Below, in pieces: positions 23,815 through 29,023 of a stretch of 29,023 bases of DNA. The translations under genes and the position numbers were made by a program. Source of the DNA: JBDTRY01 sp039931435. GTDB taxonomy: Bacteria; Acidobacteriota; Thermoanaerobaculia; Gp7-AA8. How positions within the stretch are numbered: position 1 is the first letter of the stretch; each line of letters opens with the position of its first letter. The notes under the pieces are model-generated. The model had not been told where the DNA came from. It made no database searches and saw only the letters and a list, made by a program, of their open reading frames with translations. The stretch covers positions 1-29,023 of the forward strand of contig JBDTRY010000023.1 in assembly GCA_039931435.1 (NCBI GenBank). The letters run 5' to 3'.

Positions 23815-24874
23815 GGTCCTGGAAGCGCTGAGGACAGTCCGTTTCCCGGGACTGTCGCGCGACATCGTCTCCTTCAATTTCGTGCGCGATCTTCAGATTG
23901 ACGGCGGCGATGTCTCGTTCGTCATTCATTTCCAGAGTGAGAATCCGGCCATCGGGGAGCAGGTGGCTCGGGAGGCTGATGCTGCTGTGCGCAGAGTCAG
24001 CGGAGTTCGTCAGGTCGAGGTGAAGCTGGATGTGGCGCAGAAGGGCGTCGCCAAACCTGCCACTTCGCCGATGTCGTCGGGCAGCAACGACATTCTTCCC
24101 GGCGTGAAATACAAGATCGCCGTCGCGTCGGGCAAGGGCGGAGTGGGCAAATCGACGGTGGCCTCGAACCTGGCGCTGGCGCTCCGCGCCTCAGGAGCTA
24201 CGGTCGGTCTGCTCGACGCGGACATCTACGGCCCTTCGCAGCAGATGATGCTTGGAATCGAGGGACGCCCCCAGATCGATCAGCGGGACGACAAGATCAT
24301 CCCCATGGAGCAGCACGGCATTCGTACGATGTCCCTCGGCCTGATCACTGACCCTGATACGCCGGTGATCTGGCGCGGCCCGATGGTCATGAAAGCGCTC
24401 GACCAGTTCCTCAACGATGTCCGCTGGGGCGACCTCGACTACATGGTCCTCGATCTGCCTCCCGGGACCGGCGATGCTCAGCTCACCCTCACCCAGAAAG
24501 TGCCATTGACCGGAGCAATCATCGTCACCACGCCCCAGGACGTGGCCCTCATCGACGCCCGAAAGGGGCTGGCCATGTTTCGGAAGGTGAACGTCCCGGT
24601 ACTGGGCATCATTGAGAACATGAGCTACTTCATCTGCCGCCATTGCGGCCAGCGCGAGGAGATCTTCGGCCACGGCGGCGGCAAGAAAACCGCCGAGATG
24701 CTCGGTGTTCCCTTTCTCGGAGAGATCCCCATCGACCCGAAGGTCGTGGTAGGGGGAGACACTGGCGAGCCGATCATCCTGCTCGACCCGCAGTCGCCAG
24801 CTGCTCAGGCCTTCTTCGATCTCGCCCGGCAGATCACCGCCGCGGTCGGGCAGCCGGAGGCGGCTCTGCGGTGA
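23798..24874 (+). CDS. apbC: Mrp/ApbC-family iron-sulfur cluster carrier ATPase
   Basis: The 358-residue protein has an N-terminal MIP18/DUF59-type domain (1-80) and a deviant Walker A P-loop ATPase (VASGKGGVGKST ending at 120). It has LLDADIYGPSQ, the Mrp signature VLDLPPGTGD and the CxxC pair Cys280/Cys283 in FICRHCGQ, which bridges a [4Fe-4S] cluster between two subunits. It delivers clusters to apo-proteins in the cytoplasm. The ATG at 23798 has a strong Shine-Dalgarno (AAGGAGG at 23782-23788) located inside the LOG gene, with a 17-base overlap. QueG, a [4Fe-4S] enzyme, is encoded just downstream on the other strand. Confidence 0.95.
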   Translation: MPTRDEVLEALRTVRFPGLSRDIVSFNFVRDLQIDGGDVSFVIHFQSENPAIGEQVAREADAAVRRVSGVRQVEVKLDVAQKGVAKPATSPMSSGSNDILPGVKYKIAVASGKGGVGKSTVASNLALALRASGATVGLLDADIYGPSQQMMLGIEGRPQIDQRDDKIIPMEQHGIRTMSLGLITDPDTPVIWRGPMVMKALDQFLNDVRWGDLDYMVLDLPPGTGDAQLTLTQKVPLTGAIIVTTPQDVALIDARKGLAMFRKVNVPVLGIIENMSYFICRHCGQREEIFGHGGGKKTAEMLGVPFLGEIPIDPKVVVGGDTGEPIILLDPQSPAAQAFFDLARQITAAVGQPEAALR

Positions 24875-24886
24875 GACGCTGAGTCA

Positions 24887-24926
24887 TTCTCCCTTCTACC
24901 GGCGGGAGAAGGTGGCCCGAAGGGCC
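24887..24926. repeat. Double-hairpin intergenic element between convergent genes
   Basis: Two short hairpins lie side by side: TTCTCCC (24887-24893) pairs with GGGAGAA (24904-24910), and GGCCC-GAA-GGGCC occupies 24914-24926, followed by GGATGAGGG. This motif set is familiar as an abundant REP-like intergenic sequence in many GC-rich genomes. Its place between the converging mrp and queG genes suits a role in transcript 3' ends, though no U-tract follows. Confidence 0.6.
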
Positions 24927-24979
24927 GGATGAGGGTCTCTGTGGAACTCAAGGAGGCCGTAGTAAGCGGTCTCTCCCGG

Positions 24980-26080
24980 TCAGACTCTCTTCCACTGAAC
25001 AGCGTCGAGGATGCCGGAGTCGGTTTCCGAAGCAACCCGCTCCAGTTCCTCTGTTGGCACATCCGAGATGAGAAGGGCATTGCGGATCATGCCCGCTCGT
25101 TTTGCACGCTTCGCAGCGCTTCGGCGGAACATGGTCGAGAACTGTGCCTGATCCATACGCAGGAGGTCGGTGACAGGGGTTGACCGGTACTGCTCCCGCG
25201 GCTCGAAGGATTCGTGACCGGCCGGAGCGAAACGATTCCACGGGCATACCTCCTGGCAGATGTCGCATCCGAAGACGTTGCCTTCGAGACGGGACTTCAT
25301 CCAGTCGTCGATCGCGCCCCGGGTCTCGATGGTGGCGTGGCTGATGCAGCGCTGCGAGTCGACGAGCCGGTCCGGAAGGATGGCCGCGGTAGGGCAGGCG
25401 TCCACGCAACGCGTGCAGGTTCCGCAGCGGTCAGCGACGAGCTCCGGACTGAGATCATTTTCCAGCGACGTCAGCAGCGTCCCGATCAGAAAATAGGAGC
25501 CGTTCCGCTCATCGATGAGCATGCCGCTGCGCCCGATCCATCCCAGGCCAGCCTGGGCGGCGTAGGAGCGATCGGAAAGCGGCCCCGTGTCGACGTAGCG
25601 TCGCGAGCTGACCTCGGGGACGAGCTGTCGGAGCGTCTCCTCGATTCTGCAAAGAATGGCATCGAGAACTTCATGGTAGTCATCGCCCAGCGCATAGCGG
25701 GCCATGTGGTTTGAAAGGGCTCCGTCGGGTGCGGACGGCCGGTTCGGCGAGTACGGCACGGTGATGACGATGACCGAGCGGGCCCACGGGAAACGCTGCA
25801 GCGGATCGCGCCGCACCGCCTCGCTTCTGCGGAGGTAGTGCATCTGCCCTTCGAGCTTTCGCTCCAGCCACTGTCCGAACAGCTCGACGTGTTCGTCGTC
25901 GATGGCGCTGGCGCCGATGCGCAGGGCGCCGGCATGCATGGCACTCCTGGTCAACTCGCCCCAGATTGAACGCAGAGAGGCCACTTCCTTGTCGCTGCCG
26001 ATTTCCTTCATTGATACGTCGTCATTCATAGGGTCGACTTCGACGAGGAAGGGACTTCTCATCGCCGCGGCCAGTGACAT
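24980..26080 (-). CDS. queG: Epoxyqueuosine reductase QueG
   Basis: The protein of 366 residues catalyses the last step of queuosine synthesis in tRNA, reducing epoxyqueuosine with cobalamin and two [4Fe-4S] clusters. The cluster ligands are visible as CGTCTRCVDACP (Cys219, 222, 225, 229) and CDICQEVCPWN (Cys272, 275, 279). The cobalamin/active-site region YVDTGPLSDRSYAAQAGLGW starts at residue 162 and contains the conserved Asp. The start is uncertain: the ATG at 26080 has GGAG five bases upstream but adds about 30 residues beyond the usual N-terminus; ATGs at 26029 and 26011 are in frame. The C-terminus lacks long HEAT repeats. It is divergent from the NTF2-like lipoprotein. Confidence 0.93.
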   Translation of the reverse strand: MSLAAAMRSPFLVEVDPMNDDVSMKEIGSDKEVASLRSIWGELTRSAMHAGALRIGASAIDDEHVELFGQWLERKLEGQMHYLRRSEAVRRDPLQRFPWARSVIVITVPYSPNRPSAPDGALSNHMARYALGDDYHEVLDAILCRIEETLRQLVPEVSSRRYVDTGPLSDRSYAAQAGLGWIGRSGMLIDERNGSYFLIGTLLTSLENDLSPELVADRCGTCTRCVDACPTAAILPDRLVDSQRCISHATIETRGAIDDWMKSRLEGNVFGCDICQEVCPWNRFAPAGHESFEPREQYRSTPVTDLLRMDQAQFSTMFRRSAAKRAKRAGMIRNALLISDVPTEELERVASETDSGILDAVQWKRV

Positions 26081-26085
26081 ACAAT
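26080..26085 (+). promoter_or_regulatory. TACAAT -10 box for the NTF2-like lipoprotein gene
   Basis: TACAAT begins on the last base of the possible queG start codon (26078-26080, opposite strand). Transcription would start near 26092, leaving a leader of about 28 bases with the strong Shine-Dalgarno GAGGAGG before the ATG at 26120. Confidence 0.4.
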
Positions 26086-26119
26086 CTCCGTTCCGTTACA
26101 ACCGAAACGAGGAGGAATT

Positions 26120-26593
26120 ATGTTCAACCGCGGAACCAGTCTGGTCATTGCGTTGACCGTCTCCGTTCTGACTTCGGGATGTGCCAGCACGGGAACGATC
26201 GCCGGCAAGGATGCGATGTCCCGGCTGGACCAATCGTTTACAGAGGCAGTGAACGCGGCCAATGCCGACGCCGTGGCGGCTCTTTACGCTCGTGACGCGG
26301 TATTTCTGCCGCCGAATACCGCGGCCATCGACAGCCCCGAGGGGATCCGGGAATTCTGGAAGACCATGCTCGGCTCCATGCCCGGAGCGAGACTCGAGCT
26401 CATGGCCGACGAATCGGAATCGAGCGGTGACATGGGATACGAGCGCGGGAGGTACCGACTCCTTGGAGCCGACGGCAGCGAAATGGATCGCGGAAAATTT
26501 CTACAGATCTTTCGCTCCCGGAACGGGCAATGGGAGTTGACCCGGGACATGTTCAGCAGCGACCTTCCTCCCCAGCCTCCACCGAAGATGTAG
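26120..26593 (+). CDS. Lipoprotein with SnoaL-like/DUF4440 (NTF2-like) domain
   Basis: The 157-residue protein begins with a lipoprotein signal, MFNRGTSLVIALTVSVLTSG, with Cys21 in the lipobox TSGC. The mature part reads as a DUF4440/SnoaL-like NTF2 fold: FTEAVNAANADAVAALYARDAVFLPPN at the start, then EGIREFWKTML and YRLLGADGSEMDRGKFLQIF near the end. Such domains bind small ligands or act as simple enzymes; the function here is unknown. AGGAGG is well placed before the ATG. The 175 bases after the gene, up to the palindrome at 26769, show no feature I can support. Confidence 0.87.
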   Translation: MFNRGTSLVIALTVSVLTSGCASTGTIAGKDAMSRLDQSFTEAVNAANADAVAALYARDAVFLPPNTAAIDSPEGIREFWKTMLGSMPGARLELMADESESSGDMGYERGRYRLLGADGSEMDRGKFLQIFRSRNGQWELTRDMFSSDLPPQPPPKM

Positions 26594-26768
26594 AAGGCGG
26601 AGGAGCATCGTAGAGGGTTTCCCCGGACTGCGCGGCCGTGGCCGATCTCCCTCCTGGTTCGGCGCACGCCAGATGGCTCACTCTTCGCGCACGAATGAAG
26701 CAGCGATCCCTCGAAGTAAACGGGTGGTGAGTTTTGAATGAGTAATTCGTGCCTGCTCTGGCGGTCTA

Positions 26769-26798
26769 CGATTCAGGAGAGTATACTCTCCTGAGTCG
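26769..26798. promoter_or_regulatory. Palindromic operator overlapping the -10 box of the RES toxin-antitoxin operon
   Basis: A 30-bp inverted repeat (one mismatched pair at 26772/26795) is centred between 26783 and 26784; its inner 22 bp (26773-26794) are perfect. The centre contains TATACT at 26782-26787, a good -10 hexamer 21 bases before the antitoxin ATG at 26808. A repressor bound here would block RNA polymerase. GGAG at 26798-26801 serves as ribosome binding site. Antitoxins of this family commonly autoregulate, so the antitoxin is the likely ligand. Confidence 0.8.
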
Positions 26799-26807
26799 GA
26801 GCTAAAT

Positions 26808-27245
26808 ATGCCCCTGCCTATAGATTACCCGGAGACGCAGTACGAGCCCTCACCCCTCGTCGACCTGGCATCGAAGGACGAGCGGGAGCGGTTGAGTCCA
26901 TCGGCGGTCCGAGCCTTTTTCAACATCGTCGCCCGCTGGAACATCCGTGACGGTGATGCACGCGTCCTTCTTGGAGGCATCTCCAACGGCCCGTACTACG
27001 AGATGAAAAAGAAGCCCGATCGCGTTCTCGATACCGACCGGCTGCTCCGCATCTCGTACCTCATCGGCATCTTCAAGGCCCTCAACATTCTTCATTCCAG
27101 AAAGCTGGCCGATGCCTGGGTCCTGCTGCCCAACAGCAACCGCATCTTCGGCAGACGGTCACCGCTCGAGTACATGTTGAATGGGGGGTTGCCGGCGATG
27201 CAGACGGTTCGGCGCCTGCTTGACGCGCGCCGGGGCGGCCGTTGA
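26808..27245 (+). CDS. Antitoxin, Xre/MbcA/ParS family
   Basis: The 145-residue protein has an N-terminal Xre-like helix-turn-helix region at about 30-90 (LSPSAVRAFFNIVARWNIRD ... LLRISYLIGIFKAL) and a C-terminal toxin-binding part (ADAWVLLPNSNRIFGRRSPL followed by EYMLNGG), the conserved 'W...PN..F....PL..M..G' signature of MbcA/ParS antitoxins. It neutralises the RES-domain toxin encoded directly after it and probably represses its own promoter through the palindrome at 26769-26798. The stop overlaps the toxin start by four bases. It is longer than MbcA of Mycobacterium (about 113 residues), with about 25 extra N-terminal residues. Confidence 0.92.
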   Translation: MPLPIDYPETQYEPSPLVDLASKDERERLSPSAVRAFFNIVARWNIRDGDARVLLGGISNGPYYEMKKKPDRVLDTDRLLRISYLIGIFKALNILHSRKLADAWVLLPNSNRIFGRRSPLEYMLNGGLPAMQTVRRLLDARRGGR

Positions 27246-27925
27246 CGCTGCCGCGCGTCCGGCTGATCCGCCAGAACGATACGCATCGCCTGATCCCTTC
27301 GAGGTACTGCGAGGGGGGCGACAGCGTACTTGCTCGAATTGCAGAGAATGACGCGCATCTCCGCGATCTTTTCGACCTCGACCACGCCACCAACGACCGG
27401 CTGCTGGCTGAGAATGATCGGCTGCCGGCAATCGGCATCCACGAACTGGTCTTCGGTCTGCCGTACTTCCGGATCGTCAATGCCGCGTTCTCCCATGCCC
27501 ATCCACTCGGTAGCCGGTTCAACGGTCCCGAGCGCGGAGCCTGGTACGCTGCCTTCGAGCTGGAGACGGCGCAGGCGGAGGTCGCCTTCCACAAGTGGAT
27601 CGAGCTCGCGGAAGTCGGCTGGGCTGAGGAGGAGCTGACGTACGATGATTACCTGGCCGATTTCAGCGCGGAGCTCCACGACGTCCGCGGTGATAAGCGC
27701 TTCAAGAAGATCCTCTCGGCGGATAGCTATGTTGCTTCCCAGCGGCTCGGTCAGGAACTTCTGGATGCCGGCTCCCTGGGAATCGTCTACCCCTCCGTGC
27801 GCCGAAAGAAGGGAACCTGTCTTGCCTGCTTTCGGCCGGCGCTGGTCATGAATGTGAGGAGCGCAAGCACGTACCTGTTCCGCTGGGAGGGAAGCCCGGA
27901 ACCGTCTGTTTCCCTTGTGCGGTAA
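27242..27925 (+). CDS. RES-domain toxin (MbcT/ParT-like)
   Basis: The 227-residue protein carries the RES fold, related to ADP-ribosyltransferases. Candidate Arg-Glu-Ser residues of the family are Arg92 in GSRFNGP, Glu113 in TAQAEVAFH and Ser185 in VYPSVR, with Tyr102 in GAWYAAFE also conserved. Characterised relatives act on NAD+ (MbcT phosphorolysis) or ADP-ribosylate a target enzyme (ParT); which applies here cannot be told. The start codon is TTG at 27242, overlapping the antitoxin TGA (TTGA), so translation is probably coupled and kept low. It is about 40 residues longer than MbcT, mainly at the N-terminus (RVRLIRQNDTHRLIPSRYCE), as in the larger Xre-RES group. Confidence 0.93.
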   Translation: MTLPRVRLIRQNDTHRLIPSRYCEGGDSVLARIAENDAHLRDLFDLDHATNDRLLAENDRLPAIGIHELVFGLPYFRIVNAAFSHAHPLGSRFNGPERGAWYAAFELETAQAEVAFHKWIELAEVGWAEEELTYDDYLADFSAELHDVRGDKRFKKILSADSYVASQRLGQELLDAGSLGIVYPSVRRKKGTCLACFRPALVMNVRSASTYLFRWEGSPEPSVSLVR

Positions 27926-28028
27926 GACGATCTCGGTCACCCATCGCGGCGCATCTGGAGCGTCCGCTGTCCGCGAACGTGCGAGACTCTCAGCGAGCGA
28001 AAATCCTCCTCGGGATAACGTTGGGTCA

Positions 28029-28068
28029 CCGTAGCAGGGACGGGTGCCGCCGGCAACGGCGGCTACGG
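28029..28068. repeat. GC-rich hairpin (REP-like)
   Basis: CCGTAGC at 28029-28035 pairs with GCTACGG at 28062-28068, and inside it GCCGCC (28046-28051) pairs with GGCGGC (28058-28063), giving two competing stems. It lies about 100 bases after the toxin gene without a U-tract. The 490-base stretch from 27926 to 28415 contains only this hairpin, the tandem repeat below and no gene I can support. Confidence 0.45.
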
Positions 28069-28090
28069 AGAATGGCGAGGGCACTCGCGG

Positions 28091-28175
28091 AGAAAGAATA
28101 AGGAAAGAATAAGAAGGAAAGAATAAGGGTCAGAAGGAAAGAATAAGGGTCAAAGGAAAGAATAAGGGTCAGACC
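28091..28175 (+). repeat. Tandem repeat of a 19-20 bp unit (GGAAAGAATAAGGGTCA)
   Basis: Three near-exact copies of GGAAAGAATAAGGGTCA start at 28116, 28136 and 28155, preceded by two shortened AAAGAATAAG units from 28091. A related unit (GAAAGAATAACGAAGAGTAG) recurs at 28198. The A-rich composition stands out from the GC-rich surroundings. From memory, 'AATAAGGGTCAGACC' sequences occur near REP-associated transposase genes, which fits the gene at 28416. Confidence 0.85.
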
Positions 28176-28415
28176 TCCGGCTCTCGCCGTAAGCGGAGAA
28201 AGAATAACGAAGAGTAGGGGTCACAGCCTTGGCTCTCGGAAGAATGATCCCTTCGAGCAAGAAACTGGGCTATCAATGGGAAGCGAGAGGGGCCGGGAGT
28301 TCGAAACTCGGCTGAATTTCGCCGATTGCATCAGCGGATGGGGCCGCAAACGCATCGACCGGCCCTGATGTGAGCCGTCGGAGACGGACCTCGAGCGCGC
28401 GTCTCTCGGAAATTT

Positions 28416-29023
28416 CTATGTCGCTACTGAAGGAAAGTTCGCTCCGACACCTGGGACGATGGGATGCATCCCGGGTTGGGGCGACCCGCGCAACAGATCG
28501 CAGCAGCGATCAGCGGCGATGCGCAGGAGCGGTTCGCGATCGAGTTCGGCCTCGCAGAGACGGATCAGGTCCGAGGCCCGTCCGCTGCTACGCAGTCGCA
28601 GCGCGGCGGCAATCGCGCGCAGCCGGTGCATCCCCTCGTAACAGCCCAGCCAGGCTACCAGCATCCGCTCCGGTCCGCCGTGTCCGTGACGGATCGTGTC
28701 CGCGTCCACACCGAAGGTTCTGGCCACGGTCGTAACGATGGCCGGCATCGTGGGAAGGCCAGTTTCCCGCTGCGACCGCGGATGATCGTCACTGCGGGGC
28801 TTCTCCTCGATTACTGCACGCATCTTCGCGATCCAGGACTCGCTCCCGAGGTAGAGCTGGGCGACCAGATCCTCCCAGGGTGAGCGGGGATCATTCAGCT
28901 TCTCATCGACATACTCCCGGTAGATCTGCTGCGCGTTCTTCCGATCGGAACGTATGCGATCGAGAACCCTGTCCGTTGCCAGCCAGGAGGGAGCCTCCTC
29001 ATACCCGGCAAGGGCCCGATAGC
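28416..29023 (-). CDS. REP-associated tyrosine transposase (RAYT, Y1/IS200-like), 3' part only
   Basis: The frame enters from the right edge of the window (first full codon at 29021) and runs 201 codons to the stop at 28416. The visible start YRALAGYEEAPSWLATDRVL, followed by QQIYREYVDEKLNDP, SPWEDLVAQLYLGSESWI and a helical helix-turn-helix-like end (VARTFGVDADTIRHGHGG), is the C-terminal half typical of RAYT proteins. The HUH catalytic domain with the active Tyr lies outside the window, so activity cannot be judged. These transposases are single-copy domesticated relatives of IS200/IS605 and are linked to REP hairpins, which are plentiful in this window. Confidence 0.8.
   Translation of the reverse strand, partial: YRALAGYEEAPSWLATDRVLDRIRSDRKNAQQIYREYVDEKLNDPRSPWEDLVAQLYLGSESWIAKMRAVIEEKPRSDDHPRSQRETGLPTMPAIVTTVARTFGVDADTIRHGHGGPERMLVAWLGCYEGMHRLRAIAAALRLRSSGRASDLIRLCEAELDREPLLRIAADRCCDLLRGSPQPGMHPIVPGVGANFPSVAT

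Noticed and set aside
26594..26768. tRNA gene or attachment site beside the toxin-antitoxin operon
   Set aside because: No tRNA arms or T-loop could be assembled and no direct repeat flanking the operon was found by eye.
28091..28175. CRISPR array
   Set aside because: The unit repeats every 19-20 bases without unique spacers and no cas gene is present; this is a simple tandem repeat.

Overview
The window is a 29 kb piece of a GC-rich bacterial chromosome with about 25 protein genes or gene pieces on both strands and short intergenic gaps. Several predicted lipoproteins with lipoboxes, a SPOR-domain membrane protein and an apparent outer-membrane beta-barrel remnant point to a diderm. The mix fits Acidobacteriota best: a PknB-like kinase fused to a TolB-like domain and TPRs, two DUF4388 (PatA-like) proteins, hairpin intergenic repeats of the 'GTCATCCTGAG...GCGAAGGATC' type, and a REP-associated transposase. 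This assignment is inference from gene content. No rRNA, tRNA or CRISPR array was seen.

Left part (1-13.1 kb). This part holds a TPR lipoprotein with a strong intrinsic terminator, a Tat-type flavin amine oxidase, the kinase/TolB/TPR protein, and a 565-residue protein of unknown function with an acetyltransferase-like stretch. A decayed intergenic zone follows (8.0-9.1 kb) with repeats, a coupled pair of very small ORFs and a beta-barrel tail. Next come a 2-oxoglutarate/Fe(II) oxygenase and the catalytic subunit of methylmalonyl-CoA mutase, which is divergent from a DUF4388/TPR protein.

Middle (13.1-18.5 kb, minus strand). This is RNA-metabolism housekeeping in two tight blocks. The first is glycosyltransferase - CCA-adding enzyme family - secreted protein - RsmD - rhodanese. 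The second is PhoH (YbeZ) - YbeY. Four of the junctions overlap by 4 to 11 bases.

Right part (18.9-29 kb). A GGDEF protein carries Ser where canonical diguanylate cyclases have the guanine-reading Asp, so it may be a Hypr-type cyclic AMP-GMP synthase. A second DUF4388 protein follows. Then come lipoprotein, SPOR protein, LOG-family protein and Mrp/ApbC ATPase on the plus strand, and QueG divergent from an NTF2-like lipoprotein. A Xre/MbcA/ParS-RES toxin-antitoxin operon follows, with a near-perfect 30-bp palindrome over its -10 box. The window ends with a tandem repeat and the 3' part of a REP-associated tyrosine transposase.

Promoters that can be recognised are mostly -10 driven (TAGAAT or TATAAT, often with an upstream TG) with poor -35 boxes and very short leaders; at least two genes look leaderless or nearly so. 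The most interesting items are the GGDEF variant, the RES operon with its operator, the hairpin repeat family together with the transposase, and the small-ORF pair at 8.65-8.93 kb.
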